A stretch of 64,000 bases of DNA from Flagellimonas zhangzhouensis. Lineage in GTDB: Bacteria > Bacteroidota > Bacteroidia > Flavobacteriales > Flavobacteriaceae. A program made the translations under genes and the position numbers. The notes below the pieces were generated by a model that saw nothing but the letters and a program-made list of their open reading frames with translations, did no database searches and was not told the DNA's origin. Location: contig NZ_FNKI01000001.1 in the NCBI RefSeq assembly GCF_900102925.1, forward strand, positions 682,001 through 746,000. Direction: 5' to 3'. This document shows positions 53,428-62,550 of this stretch, one piece after another (position 1 is the first letter of the stretch; every line of letters begins with the position of its first letter).

Positions 53428-53435
53428 CAAAAATA
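53428..53435 (-). promoter_or_regulatory. -7 box immediately before thiL
   Basis: TATTTTTG on the minus strand matches TAnnTTTG and ends four bases before the thiL start codon. The -33 box is weak. The spacing is like that at plsC. Confidence 0.4.
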
Positions 53436-53634
53436 AACAGGATAATTGTAATTGTTTGGTAGGGAGTGAGATAAATTTCTTCAACTAAAATTTTCCTAGG
53501 CGAAGTCGCATAATCTCTGAAAGTTAAGGCTATTCAAGTGTTTTGGGAAAATGTCCTGTTTTTCCATAAGATTCTCCTATTGAGGCATTCGTTATTATAA
53601 TGTTAGATGCTATGGTAAAACCCTTCTTATACAG

Positions 53635-53642
53635 TATATTTG
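53635..53642 (+). promoter_or_regulatory. -7 box of the suf operon
   Basis: TATATTTG is a perfect -7 box 28 bases before the first suf gene. The expected -33 position shows no TTTG. I see no clear IscR- or Fur-type palindrome in the 247-base gap, although the region 53580-53610 is A/T-rich. Confidence 0.55.
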
Positions 53643-53670
53643 TGGGCTATTTAGATTAAATTCAATTAAG

Positions 53671-54000
53671 ATGATTAAAGTTTCGGAAACTGCTAAGCAA
53701 AAAGTAGTGACGCTCATGACCGAAGAAGGTTTTGATGCGACTACCGATTTTGTTAGAGTTGGCGTAAAGAGCGGGGGATGCAGTGGATTGTCTTATGAGT
53801 TGAAATTTGACAATTCCGTTGCGGATACAGATAAACTTTTTGAGGATAATAATGTTCGCATTGTAGTAGATAAAAAGAGTTTTCTGTACCTAGTGGGAAC
53901 AACTTTGGAATATTCAGGAGGTTTAAACGGTAAGGGTTTTGTTTTTAACAACCCCAATGCCCAAAGAACCTGTGGATGTGGAGAAAGTTTTTCACTTTAA
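53671..54000 (+). CDS. sufA: A-type iron-sulfur carrier, SufA/HesB family
   Basis: The 109 aa protein has the three conserved Cys of A-type carriers: SGGCSGLSYELKF near residue 35 and CGCGESF near the C-terminus. These bind Fe or a cluster and pass it to targets. It is the first gene of the suf operon, which fits SufA; by sequence alone IscA and ErpA are also possible. sufB starts 46 bases downstream. Confidence 0.92.
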   Translation: MIKVSETAKQKVVTLMTEEGFDATTDFVRVGVKSGGCSGLSYELKFDNSVADTDKLFEDNNVRIVVDKKSFLYLVGTTLEYSGGLNGKGFVFNNPNAQRTCGCGESFSL

Positions 54001-54046
54001 AATAAAACTGTCGATTGATGATTGTTGATTGACAAATTGAGAACGT

Positions 54047-55492
54047 ATGGCGTATACTGAAGAAGAATTAAAAAAAGAACTGGAAACCAAAGAGTACGAG
54101 TACGGTTTCTACACGGATATTGAATCGGATACCCTCCCCAAAGGGTTGAACGAGGATATCGTGATCGCTATTTCCAAAAAGAAGAACGAACCGGAATGGA
54201 TGACGGAATGGCGATTGGAAGCTTTTCGTGCTTGGCAAGAAATGGAGGAACCCGAGTGGGCGAATGTGACCTACAAAAAACCGAACTTCCAAGATATTTC
54301 CTATTACTCGGCACCGAATAAAAAGCCCAAGTACAATAGCTTGGATGAGGTAGATCCAGAATTGCTGGATACGTTCAAAAAGTTGGGAATTTCCATCGAT
54401 GAGCAAAAGAAATTGGCAGGTGTTGCCGTGGATATAGTAATGGACTCCGTTTCTGTTGCCACTACGTTCAAGAAAACCTTGGCCGAAAAAGGAATCATTT
54501 TCTGCTCTATTTCTGAAGCGATTCAAGAACATCCAGAATTGGTGAAGAAGCATCTAGGAACTGTAGTGCCTAAAAAAGACAACTTTTATGCAGCCTTGAA
54601 CTCAGCAGTTTTTTCTGATGGGTCGTTCTGCTACATTCCGAAAGGAGTGCGTTGCCCAATGGAGCTTTCCACCTATTTCCGAATAAACCAAGCAGGAACA
54701 GGTCAGTTTGAAAGAACTTTGGTGGTTGCCGATGAAGGCAGTTATGTAAGTTATTTGGAAGGCTGTACCGCTCCATCCCGTGATGAAAACCAATTGCACG
54801 CAGCAGTGGTAGAGTTGATTGCCATGGATGATGCCGAGATCAAGTACTCAACCGTACAAAACTGGTTCCCTGGAGATAAAGAGGGCAAAGGCGGAGTTTT
54901 CAACTTTGTGACCAAGCGTGGTCTTTGCGAAAAGAACGCCAAAATTTCTTGGACACAGGTAGAAACAGGTTCAGCCGTAACTTGGAAATATCCATCATGT
55001 GTGTTGAAAGGGGATAACTCTATCGGAGAATTTTATTCCATTGCAGTAACCAATAACTTTCAGCAGGCCGATACAGGAACCAAAATGATTCACTTGGGTA
55101 AAAACACCAAGAGTACCATTATTTCCAAAGGTATTTCTGCGGGTCAGTCACAAAACAGTTACCGAGGATTGGTGCAGGTAAGCAGTAGGGCAGACAATGC
55201 CAGAAACTTTTCACAATGTGATTCCCTGTTGATGGGTAACCGTTGTGGGGCACACACCTTCCCATATATCGAAGTAAAAAACAAATCCGCACAAATAGAG
55301 CACGAGGCCACCACCAGTAAAATTGGAGAGGACCAGATTTTCTATTGCAACCAAAGGGGGATAGATACCGAAAAGGCCATTGCATTGATCGTAAATGGTT
55401 TTAGTAAAGAAGTATTGAACAAACTCCCAATGGAATTTGCCGTAGAAGCACAAAAACTATTGGAAATCAGCCTTGAAGGCTCTGTGGGATAA
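54047..55492 (+). CDS. sufB: Fe-S assembly protein SufB
   Basis: The 481 aa protein is full length for SufB, with the beta-helix core rich in aligned strands and conserved segments [40 protein letters not shown] and [20 protein letters not shown]. SufB forms the scaffold with SufC and SufD on which clusters are built from sulfur supplied by SufS-SufE. The conserved Cys and Glu in the core are present. Confidence 0.97.
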   Translation: MAYTEEELKKELETKEYEYGFYTDIESDTLPKGLNEDIVIAISKKKNEPEWMTEWRLEAFRAWQEMEEPEWANVTYKKPNFQDISYYSAPNKKPKYNSLDEVDPELLDTFKKLGISIDEQKKLAGVAVDIVMDSVSVATTFKKTLAEKGIIFCSISEAIQEHPELVKKHLGTVVPKKDNFYAALNSAVFSDGSFCYIPKGVRCPMELSTYFRINQAGTGQFERTLVVADEGSYVSYLEGCTAPSRDENQLHAAVVELIAMDDAEIKYSTVQNWFPGDKEGKGGVFNFVTKRGLCEKNAKISWTQVETGSAVTWKYPSCVLKGDNSIGEFYSIAVTNNFQQADTGTKMIHLGKNTKSTIISKGISAGQSQNSYRGLVQVSSRADNARNFSQCDSLLMGNRCGAHTFPYIEVKNKSAQIEHEATTSKIGEDQIFYCNQRGIDTEKAIALIVNGFSKEVLNKLPMEFAVEAQKLLEISLEGSVG

Positions 55493-55533
55493 CAAAAAAC
55501 ATCATCGTAAAGTAATATTTGAAAAAGAACAGC

Positions 55534-56286
55534 ATGTTAGAAATAAAGAACTTACACGCCAACATAGACGATAAAGAAATCCTAAAGGGAATCGACCTTA
55601 AGGTGAATGCAGGAGAGGTGCACGCCATTATGGGCCCCAACGGTTCAGGTAAAAGTACCTTGGCTTCCGTAATTGCAGGGAAGGAAGAATTTGAAGTAGA
55701 AGAAGGTAGCATTATTTTGGAAGGTGAAGACTTGGAAGAGCTTTCTCCAGAAGAAAGAGCACACAAAGGAATTTTCCTTTCGTTCCAATACCCTGTTGAG
55801 ATTCCTGGTGTTTCGGTGACCAATTTTGTGAAAACGGCCATCAACGAATCCAGAAAAGCGAGAGGTTTGGAAGATATGCCAGCCAACGAAATGTTGAAGA
55901 TGATTCGTGAAAAATCCGAATTGTTGGAAATGGATCGTAAGTTTTTGTCCCGTTCCTTGAACGAAGGCTTCTCTGGTGGGGAGAAAAAGCGTAACGAGAT
56001 TTTCCAAATGGCGATGATGGAACCCAAATTGGCCATTTTGGATGAGACCGATTCAGGTTTGGATATCGATGCCCTAAGAATTGTGGCCAATGGTGTGAAT
56101 AAGTTGCGAAACAAGGATAATGCCATCGTGGTAATTACTCACTACCAAAGATTATTGGAATACATCGTACCTGATTATGTACATGTATTGTACAATGGAA
56201 AAATCGTAAAATCTGGCACCAAGGAATTGGCTTTGGAGTTGGAAGAGAAAGGGTACGATTGGTTAAAGCAAGAAGCTACAGTTTAA
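55534..56286 (+). CDS. sufC: Fe-S assembly ATPase SufC
   Basis: The 250 aa protein starts at the ATG at 55534 (MLEIKNLHANI). It has Walker A GPNGSGKST near residue 35, the signature FSGGEKKRNEI and Walker B LAILDETDSGLD followed by the switch His in VITHYQ. SufC is a soluble ABC-type ATPase that drives shape changes in SufBCD. It lies 41 bases after sufB. The short repeat block after it is the only interruption before sufD. Confidence 0.97.
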   Translation: MLEIKNLHANIDDKEILKGIDLKVNAGEVHAIMGPNGSGKSTLASVIAGKEEFEVEEGSIILEGEDLEELSPEERAHKGIFLSFQYPVEIPGVSVTNFVKTAINESRKARGLEDMPANEMLKMIREKSELLEMDRKFLSRSLNEGFSGGEKKRNEIFQMAMMEPKLAILDETDSGLDIDALRIVANGVNKLRNKDNAIVVITHYQRLLEYIVPDYVHVLYNGKIVKSGTKELALELEEKGYDWLKQEATV

Positions 56287-56299
56287 AATAGATGTAAGA

Positions 56300-56350
56300 C
56301 TTCAGATATCAGATTTCAGAGCACTGAAAACTGACGACTGAAAACTGAAA
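56300..56350 (+). repeat. CAGATATCAGA-type repeat in the sufC-sufD spacer
   Basis: CTTCAGATATCAGATTTCAG is followed by two tandem-like GAAAACTGA units. Related CTGATATC sequences are at 50228, 59758-59786 and 60201-60233, three of the four inside the suf region. Confidence 0.6.
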
Positions 56351-56355
56351 AAAAT

Positions 56356-57672
56356 ATGGATTTAAAGGAAAAATTAGTCTCCTCCTTTTTGGCTTTTGAA
56401 GATGGCTTGGATTTGGATAATCCAGTGCATGAAGTAAGATCGGCTGCCATTAAGAATTTTGAGGAAAAGGGCTTTCCATCCAAAAAAGAGGAAGCTTGGA
56501 AATATACATCCCTAAACAGTATTCAAAAGGTTGATTTCAGCATTTTCCCAAAGAAAGAAACCGCTTTGGAATACAAGGATATCAAGAAGTATTTTCTTCA
56601 TGAGATCGATACCTACAAAATTGTTTTCGTAGATGGAGTCTACAGCTCTTACCTTTCCGAAACCACTCACGATGGTGTGGATGTTTGTTTGATGAGCTCA
56701 GCTTTCAGCAAACCCATGTTCCGTCAGGTGATTGAGGTGTATTTCAACAAAGCAGCTTCCAAAGATGAATCTTTGACTTCTTTGAATACCGCTTTCAGTA
56801 AAGAGGGTGCTTATATCTACATTCCAAAGAACAAAATGCCTAAAAAGCCCATTCAAATCTTGCATTTGGCAACGGGCAATGAGGCAGCATTGATGTTGCA
56901 GCCTAGAAACTTGGTGGTGGCAGAGGACAATGCCGAGGTGCAGATTATAGAGCGCCACCAAAGTTTGACCGATAATGAAGTGTTCACCAATTCCGTAACC
57001 GAAATTTTTGCAGGTAAGGATGCGATTGTGGATTACTACAAAGTGCAAAACGATGCTTCAACAGCTTCCTTGGTGGACAATACGTATATTTCACAAAAAG
57101 ATAGCAGCGTAGTTCGCGTACATACATTCTCTCTAGGAGGTAAATTGATCAGAAACAACCTGAACTTTTACCAAAACGGGGAGCGTATCGATTCTACCTT
57201 AAAAGGAGTTACCATTTTGGGTGACAAACAACATGTAGATCATCATACCTTGGTGCACCATGCACAGCCTAATTGTGAGAGCCATCAAGATTACAAAGGT
57301 ATTTTTGGGGATAGTTCAACAGGAGTGTTCAATGGTAAGATCATTGTGGACAAGATTGCCCAAAAAACCGATGCTTTCCAGCAGAACAACAATATTTTGT
57401 TGAGCGATAAGGCGACCATCAACTCAAAGCCGCAGTTGGAGATTTTTGCGGATGATGTAAAATGTTCACACGGTTGTACCATTGGTCAGTTGGATGAGGA
57501 TGCACTTTTCTACCTAAGATCAAGAGGTATTCCTCAAAAAGAAGCCAAAGCCTTATTGATGTATGCTTTTGCCAACAACGTTTTGGAGAGTGTTCGCATT
57601 CCGGAGCTTAAAGCTAGAATCAATAAGTTGATTGCCGATAAATTGGGTGTTCGCGTAGGTTTCGACCTTTAA
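56356..57672 (+). CDS. sufD: Fe-S assembly protein SufD
   Basis: The 438 aa protein has an N-terminal helical domain (KKEEAWKYTSLNSIQKVDF) and the SufB/SufD beta-helix core, with HHTLVHHAQPNCESHQDYKG and a C-terminal KCSHGCTIGQLDEDALFYLR segment. It is the partner of SufB in the SufBC2D complex and is needed for iron entry. Length and motifs are standard. Confidence 0.97.
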   Translation: MDLKEKLVSSFLAFEDGLDLDNPVHEVRSAAIKNFEEKGFPSKKEEAWKYTSLNSIQKVDFSIFPKKETALEYKDIKKYFLHEIDTYKIVFVDGVYSSYLSETTHDGVDVCLMSSAFSKPMFRQVIEVYFNKAASKDESLTSLNTAFSKEGAYIYIPKNKMPKKPIQILHLATGNEAALMLQPRNLVVAEDNAEVQIIERHQSLTDNEVFTNSVTEIFAGKDAIVDYYKVQNDASTASLVDNTYISQKDSSVVRVHTFSLGGKLIRNNLNFYQNGERIDSTLKGVTILGDKQHVDHHTLVHHAQPNCESHQDYKGIFGDSSTGVFNGKIIVDKIAQKTDAFQQNNNILLSDKATINSKPQLEIFADDVKCSHGCTIGQLDEDALFYLRSRGIPQKEAKALLMYAFANNVLESVRIPELKARINKLIADKLGVRVGFDL

Positions 57673-57690
57673 TCAAGAACTATATTAACC

Positions 57691-58917
57691 ATGATGGAAA
57701 CCTCATTGGACATTCAGGCCATTCGAAAGGACTTTCCCATTCTCCAAAGACAGGTCAATGGGCAGCCTTTGGTGTATTTGGATAATGCGGCAACCTCGCA
57801 AACACCAGATCAGGTAGTAAACACTATTGTGGATTACTATCATGGGTACAATGCCAATATCCATCGGGGAGTGCATACGCTTTCACAAGAGGCAACAGAT
57901 GCGTACGAAATTGCGCGCCAGAAAATCCAGAAGCATTTCAATATTGCTCATTCCTATGAAGTGATTTTCACTTCGGGAACTACCCATGGTATCAATTTGG
58001 TGGCCACAGGATTTACTTCCTTTCTCAAGAAAGGAGATGAGATCGTAGTTTCGGCCATGGAGCACCATTCCAATATCGTGCCTTGGCAAATGCTGTGCGA
58101 AAGAACAGGAGCTGTCCTTAAAGTAATTCCAATGAATCAGGAGGGCGAATTGGTGATGGATGCTTATCACGATTTGCTTTCTGATAAGACCAAATTGGTG
58201 TTCTGCAACCATGTTTCAAACGCATTGGGTACGGTAAATCCCATTGAAGAAATTATTGAAGCGGCCCATAAAGTAGGTGCGGCGGTTTTGATTGATGGCG
58301 CTCAAGCAGCAGCCCATATCAAAGCCGATTTGCAAGCTTTGGATGTGGACTTCTATACCGTATCTGCACATAAAATGTGTGGCCCAACTGGTGTGGGAAT
58401 GCTGTATGGAAAACAGGAGTGGCTGAAAAAATTGCCACCCTACCAAGGTGGTGGCGAAATGATTGCTGAGGTGACTTTTGAAAAGACCACCTATGCCGAT
58501 TTGCCCCATAAATTTGAAGCAGGAACACCGAATATTTGTGGAGGAATTGCCTTTGGTGCAGCTTTGGACTACATGAACAACATCGGATTTGATGCCATCG
58601 CGCATTACGAAGACGGGTTGATGCAATACGCCACTGAACAATTGCTTTCCATTGAGGGGTTACGAATTTATGGGACGGCCAAGAATAAAACTTCGGTAAT
58701 TTCATTTAATATTGAGGGGATTCACCCTTACGATATAGGCACCATTTTAGACAAATTGGGAATCGCTGTAAGAACTGGGCACCATTGTGCACAACCCATC
58801 ATGGATTTTTATAAAATTCCTGGAACGGTAAGGGCCAGTTTTAGCTTTTACAACACCAAAGAAGAAGTTGACGTTTTGGTAGCTGGGGTAAAGAGGGCCA
58901 AAAACATGCTTGTATAG
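57691..58917 (+). CDS. sufS: Cysteine desulfurase SufS
   Basis: The 408 aa class V aminotransferase-fold enzyme has the PLP Lys in YTVSAHKMCGPTGVGML and the persulfide Cys in VRTGHHCAQPIMDFY. It takes sulfur from cysteine, giving alanine and an enzyme persulfide that SufE accepts. The start could be either of the two consecutive ATG codons at 57691. It is followed by sufE after 73 bases. Confidence 0.97.
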   Translation: MMETSLDIQAIRKDFPILQRQVNGQPLVYLDNAATSQTPDQVVNTIVDYYHGYNANIHRGVHTLSQEATDAYEIARQKIQKHFNIAHSYEVIFTSGTTHGINLVATGFTSFLKKGDEIVVSAMEHHSNIVPWQMLCERTGAVLKVIPMNQEGELVMDAYHDLLSDKTKLVFCNHVSNALGTVNPIEEIIEAAHKVGAAVLIDGAQAAAHIKADLQALDVDFYTVSAHKMCGPTGVGMLYGKQEWLKKLPPYQGGGEMIAEVTFEKTTYADLPHKFEAGTPNICGGIAFGAALDYMNNIGFDAIAHYEDGLMQYATEQLLSIEGLRIYGTAKNKTSVISFNIEGIHPYDIGTILDKLGIAVRTGHHCAQPIMDFYKIPGTVRASFSFYNTKEEVDVLVAGVKRAKNMLV

Positions 58918-58990
58918 TACCAGCCGTTATCTTTATCTTAAAGACTTGAATCGCAACATCCCGAGTTGTACATTTGAATAAAACTGACGA

Positions 58991-59416
58991 ATGGCTAGCA
59001 TAAAAGATATACAAGAAGAGATTATTGACGAGTTTTCCATGTTCGACGATTGGATGCAACGGTACGAATACATGATCGAGCTCGGAAAATCCCTTCCATT
59101 GATAGACGACCAATACAAAACCGACGACAACCTTATTAAAGGATGTCAAAGCAAGGTTTGGGTACATGCCGAATTGGAGGACGACAAATTAGTTTTTACG
59201 GCGGATAGTGATGCAATTATTACCAAAGGAATCATTGCTATTTTGATCAGAGCTTTCAGCAACCAAAAACCACAGGATATTATTGATGCCGATACGGAAT
59301 TTATTGATGAAATTGGTTTGAAAGAGCATTTGTCTCCGACACGAGCCAATGGCTTGGTAAGTATGATCAAACAATTGAAATTGTACGCCGTGGCCTATCA
59401 AACACAGTTAAAATAG
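58991..59416 (+). CDS. sufE: Sulfur acceptor SufE
   Basis: The 141 aa protein carries the acceptor Cys in DDNLIKGCQSKVWVHAEL near residue 51. It stimulates SufS and carries persulfide sulfur to SufB. Length is standard for SufE. sufT begins five bases after its stop. Confidence 0.95.
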   Translation: MASIKDIQEEIIDEFSMFDDWMQRYEYMIELGKSLPLIDDQYKTDDNLIKGCQSKVWVHAELEDDKLVFTADSDAIITKGIIAILIRAFSNQKPQDIIDADTEFIDEIGLKEHLSPTRANGLVSMIKQLKLYAVAYQTQLK

Positions 59417-59421
59417 AAACG

Positions 59422-59751
59422 ATGAGCGAAGAAATTACCATAGATACACAAGAACTGGGCGAAAAAATAGTAAAGGTTTTAAAGACCATCTACGATCCAG
59501 AAATTCCAGTGGACATTTACGAGTTGGGACTAATTTACGATGTGTTCATAAACGAGGAGAATGAAGTCAAAATATTGATGACACTAACCTCTCCAAACTG
59601 CCCAGTAGCCGAAACTTTGCCAGTGGAAGTCGAGGAAAAAGTAAAATCCATCGACATGCTCAAAGATGTGGAAGTAGAAATCACTTTTGATCCTCCTTGG
59701 ACCCAAGAACTGATGAGCGAGGAGGCGAAGTTGGAGCTTGGTTTATTATAA
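59422..59751 (+). CDS. sufT: SUF system protein SufT (DUF59/MIP18)
   Basis: The 109 aa protein is a single MIP18/DUF59 domain, with IYDPEIPVDIYELGLIYDV near residue 17 and the Cys-containing LTSPNCPVAETLP loop. SufT-like proteins help mature Fe-S proteins in Gram-positive bacteria and in Bacteroidota suf operons. The gene completes the recognised suf set. Confidence 0.92.
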   Translation: MSEEITIDTQELGEKIVKVLKTIYDPEIPVDIYELGLIYDVFINEENEVKILMTLTSPNCPVAETLPVEVEEKVKSIDMLKDVEVEITFDPPWTQELMSEEAKLELGLL

Positions 59752-59757
59752 AATAAG

Positions 59758-59786
59758 TTTTCAGACCTCTGATATCAGAAGTCAGT
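59758..59786 (+). repeat. CTGATATCAGAA-type repeat upstream of the four-helix-bundle gene
   Basis: TTCAGACCTCTGATATCAGA then AGTCAGT is partly palindromic around TCTGATATCAGA. It begins seven bases after the sufT stop. Its counterpart lies at the other end of the next gene. Confidence 0.6.
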
Positions 59787-59840
59787 TAGATTTTTAAATT
59801 ATATACAGTATCGAACCCCCGATACCAACTCTATAATTGT

Positions 59841-60212
59841 ATGGAAAAGGGGTTTGAACAAATAGTTTCGTGGAAAAAAGCACGTCAGCTAAACAAAGAA
59901 ATTTATAAAGTTACATCGGACAAGGGTTTTAGAAGAGATTTTGCTTTGCGAGATCAAATTCGGAGAGCATCCATTTCAATTTCATCCAATATAGCCGAGG
60001 GATATGGAAGAAAATCCAGCAAAGAGTTCGTTTATTTTTTGAATGTTGCCCAAGCATCTTGTTACGAAGTTAAGTCACAATTATATTTGGCTACAGATAT
60101 TCAATATTTGGATGAAGAAATTTTTAAAACGCTCTATTCTCTTTGTGATGATATATCTAAAACCATTCATGGATTAATTAAGCATCTTGAAAAGAAACAA
60201 TCTGATATCTGA
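59841..60212 (+). CDS. Four-helix-bundle protein (S23/IVS family), second copy
   Basis: The 123 aa protein has the family motif RRASISISSNIAEGYGRKSS and a following KEFVYFLNVAQASCYEVKSQ region. It is only distantly related to the copy between scoA and scoB. It sits between sufT and the DUF2480 gene and is flanked by CTGATATC repeats; the last three codons plus the stop (Ser-Asp-Ile-TGA) are part of the downstream repeat. The function of these proteins is not known. Confidence 0.85.
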   Translation: MEKGFEQIVSWKKARQLNKEIYKVTSDKGFRRDFALRDQIRRASISISSNIAEGYGRKSSKEFVYFLNVAQASCYEVKSQLYLATDIQYLDEEIFKTLYSLCDDISKTIHGLIKHLEKKQSDI

Positions 60213-60233
60213 AATCCGAAAACTGATATCTAG
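60201..60233 (+). repeat. CTGATATC repeat overlapping the end of the four-helix-bundle gene
   Basis: TCTGATATCTGAAATCCGAA then AACTGATATC contains two CTGATATC units. The first supplies the final codons and stop of the preceding gene. Confidence 0.65.
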
Positions 60234-60238
60234 CTAAT

Positions 60239-60745
60239 ATGGAAAAAGAAATCGTAAACAGAGTAGCGCAAAGTAAATTGATGACTTTCGACCTTGAGGA
60301 GTATTATCCTAAAGGAGAACGCAAAGTATTGGACATCAAAGATTGGCTGTACGAGGGTTTTATCCTGCGTGAAAAGGAGTTTAGAGCCCATGTAGAAGCA
60401 GAGGATTGGTCTGCTTACCAAGATTGTTTTGTGGCTTTACATTGTTCCTCAGATGCGATTATTCCGGGATGGGCCTATATGTTGGTGTCTTCAAGATTAT
60501 TACCATACGCTAAAAAAGTGGTGGTGGGAGACTTGGAGGCGTTGGAAACCTCTTTATACCAAACCATTTTGGGGCAATTGGATGTTACCGAGTTTGCCGA
60601 TAAACCTGTCATCATAAAAGGTTGTTCTAACAAACCTGTTCCTGAAAACGCTTACATTATGGCTGTTGCCAAGATTCAACATGTGGCCAAAAGTGTGATG
60701 TACGGCGAGGCCTGCTCTTCGGTGCCGATTTTTAAGAAGAGATAA
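60239..60745 (+). CDS. DUF2480 family protein
   Basis: The 168 aa protein starts MEKEIVNRVAQSKLMTFDLE and contains ALHCSSDAIIPGWAYMLV and VIIKGCSNKPVPENAY, conserved in the DUF2480 family of Bacteroidota. The family commonly lies at the end of the suf operon, so a role in Fe-S handling is plausible but untested. The two Cys regions could take part. A terminator follows. Confidence 0.85.
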   Translation: MEKEIVNRVAQSKLMTFDLEEYYPKGERKVLDIKDWLYEGFILREKEFRAHVEAEDWSAYQDCFVALHCSSDAIIPGWAYMLVSSRLLPYAKKVVVGDLEALETSLYQTILGQLDVTEFADKPVIIKGCSNKPVPENAYIMAVAKIQHVAKSVMYGEACSSVPIFKKR

Positions 60746-60753
60746 TTAATAAG

Positions 60754-60788
60754 AAAAGCCCCGATTTTAAAAATCAGGGCTTTTTGTT
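60754..60788 (+). terminator. Intrinsic terminator after the suf-DUF2480 run
   Basis: AAAAGCCCCGATTTT and AAAATCAGGGCTTTT pair (one mismatch), followed by a T-run. It ends the suf transcript and lies just before the convergent beta-propeller gene. Confidence 0.88.
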
Positions 60789-60804
60789 TAAAGACTTTCT
60801 TCCT

Positions 60805-62349
60805 TTATTTTATAAAAATCGAGAAAACTACTGAACTACCAGCGCCTTCTGTTAGTTCTAGGTTCATGGCCTCTCCATTTTTCCAGACTGTGGCTTTTGA
60901 CAATTCCCCTTCAGAAATTAAACCACCTACATAAACATCTCCACCATCAACATATACTGAAGAAGCTCCAGAACCCATAGCTGCCTGATTGGTTGGTGTG
61001 CCATTTTTCCAAACAACGGCTTGTTGCAATTCACCTTGTCCATCATAATAACTACCGGCTGCATAAACATCATTGCCTAATACAAATATGGATTGTGCTT
61101 CGGCATTTTGTAAACCATCTGATAAGCTGGTGACCTCACCATTTTCCCAATACTTGGCCACCCAAATTCCATTTTCATTTTCTTCATAACCAGCTGCGTA
61201 TACATCTGAACCTACGGCATAAACGGAATATGCTCGTCCGTGAAAGGCTTCATCTGTTAAATTAATTTGTGTGCTGTTTTCCCATAATTTAGGGGTTCCA
61301 TTTATATGTAGTTCACTTTCTTCATAACCGACCGCATAGATACCAGTTTCGTTTACAAAGATGTCTTCGCCTGATGATCTTTCATTTACATTTAAACCAT
61401 CGGTAAGGGTAGCAAAGCTATCCCCATTTTTCCAAATAGTAGCGTTTGAAATATTGTCGACGCCCAACTCTTCATTTCCAATTACATATACATCACCATT
61501 ATATATATTAATAGATTGCGCATTGGCATATTTACTGCCATCGGTCAATTCGTAAAGGATATCACCATTTTTCCAAACTACAGCAGCAGGAAGACCTTTG
61601 TCTACAATACCACATGCATAAATATCAGTTCCATCAACATATATAGATGTTGCAGCTCCAAAAGAAGAACCATCGGTTAAATTGGTAGCCACACCATTTT
61701 TCCAAACTTTGGCCACTGGGATTCCGTTTATTTCCTCATAACCAACAGCAAAAACACTATGGCTTACGTTAACTATACAATTGGTGCTAACCTCTTCATT
61801 TATAAATGCAGTTACGAGTGTACTTCCTTCCGAAACCCCAGTGATCATTCCATTTTCATCTACAATCACCACACTTTCATCGTCCGAACTCCAAACAATA
61901 TCTTCGGCACTCACATTTCCTGTAAGCGTGACAGTAATTGTTTCGCTGTCCAAGCTAAATAGATCAAAGGTGCTTTTGTTCAGGGTTATACCTGCTTTTT
62001 CAGTTTCCTCCAAAACAGTAAAAGTCCCACCAGTTATTGTTTTTCCATCTACAGTGACACTTACTTTTCCTGTGGTTGCCCCTTCGGGAACGGTTACAAA
62101 GATTTCTGTGGTGGAAGCACTTGTGATTGGGGCCGTGGTAGATCCAATTTTAACGATGTTATCGGCTTTGGTTGCCCCAAAGTTTTGTCCTGTAATCCAT
62201 ATTTCTGTCCCCACAGACCCAGAAAGAGGACTAAAACTATTCATTTTTGGCCCTCCAGCAACAGGAGTTTGTTCTTCATCCTTACCACAGGAAATTACCA
62301 ATAGGCAAGTAGTTAAAATGCATAAAGCATTAAGTAGTAATCTTTTCAT
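60805..62349 (-). CDS. Lipoprotein with IPT/TIG, Ig-like and seven-repeat beta-propeller domains
   Basis: The 514 aa protein has the lipobox VISC (Cys21) then GKDEEQ. An IPT/TIG domain (FSPLSGSVGTEIWITGQNF) at about 37-112 and a BIG2-like Ig domain at about 118-195 follow. Seven repeats of about 45 aa fill 197-514, each with DVYAAGYE-like, VWKNG and LTDG elements (first SVFAVGYEEINGIPVAKVWK, last DVYVGGLISEGELSKATVWK). Seven repeats suggest a seven-bladed propeller. The protein is probably surface-exposed and may bind ligands. It shares its upstream motif with the FISUMP gene. Confidence 0.85.
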   Translation of the reverse strand: MKRLLLNALCILTTCLLVISCGKDEEQTPVAGGPKMNSFSPLSGSVGTEIWITGQNFGATKADNIVKIGSTTAPITSASTTEIFVTVPEGATTGKVSVTVDGKTITGGTFTVLEETEKAGITLNKSTFDLFSLDSETITVTLTGNVSAEDIVWSSDDESVVIVDENGMITGVSEGSTLVTAFINEEVSTNCIVNVSHSVFAVGYEEINGIPVAKVWKNGVATNLTDGSSFGAATSIYVDGTDIYACGIVDKGLPAAVVWKNGDILYELTDGSKYANAQSINIYNGDVYVIGNEELGVDNISNATIWKNGDSFATLTDGLNVNERSSGEDIFVNETGIYAVGYEESELHINGTPKLWENSTQINLTDEAFHGRAYSVYAVGSDVYAAGYEENENGIWVAKYWENGEVTSLSDGLQNAEAQSIFVLGNDVYAAGSYYDGQGELQQAVVWKNGTPTNQAAMGSGASSVYVDGGDVYVGGLISEGELSKATVWKNGEAMNLELTEGAGSSVVFSIFIK

Positions 62350-62407
62350 GATGTGTAAAATTTGGTTTATGCATCAAGTAAGGGGAAAAAGTAGAGCATG
62401 GGGTGAG

Positions 62408-62442
62408 CTAATTGATGAATGCCCTATTTGGGTTGACGGATG
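62408..62442 (-). promoter_or_regulatory. 21-bp-period direct repeat upstream of the propeller lipoprotein
   Basis: On the minus strand, CATCCGTCAA (62433-62442) and CATTCATCAA (62412-62421) are 21 bases apart, with CCCAAATAGGG between them and AATTAG partly overlapping the second. ATAGGGCATTCATCAATTAG lies 58 bases before the ATG. It matches the element upstream of the FISUMP gene at 18 of 20 bases. Confidence 0.6.
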
Positions 62443-62467
62443 GTGCGTATTATAATCAAGAATGACC

Positions 62468-62550
62468 ATGTCATTTCGAACAGAGGTGAGAAATCTAAAA
62501 CATCTAAAAGAGATTTCTCAATCGTAGCTATGCTCCTCAATTGGAAATAA
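62468..62550 (+). repeat. Palindromic repeat (GTCATTTCGAA family)
   Basis: From ATGTCATTTCGAACAGAGGT, through inner arms GAGAAATCT and AGATTTCTCAATCG, to CAATTGGAAATAA this resembles the long element at 50255-50360. It lies in the 393-base gap between the propeller and DUF3078 genes, with the shared motif to its left and the DUF3078 promoter to its right; no gene is seen in the gap. Confidence 0.7.

Noticed and set aside
53424..53670. IscR- or Fur-type operator before the suf operon
   Set aside because: I found only a -7 box and A/T-rich sequence, with no palindrome close enough to either consensus to report.
61781..62455. Long open frame of about 224 codons on the plus strand opposite the beta-propeller lipoprotein gene
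   Set aside because: It is the complement of a well-supported repeat-containing gene, its composition is low-complexity Ser/Val/Pro, and it runs through the start and promoter region of the real gene.
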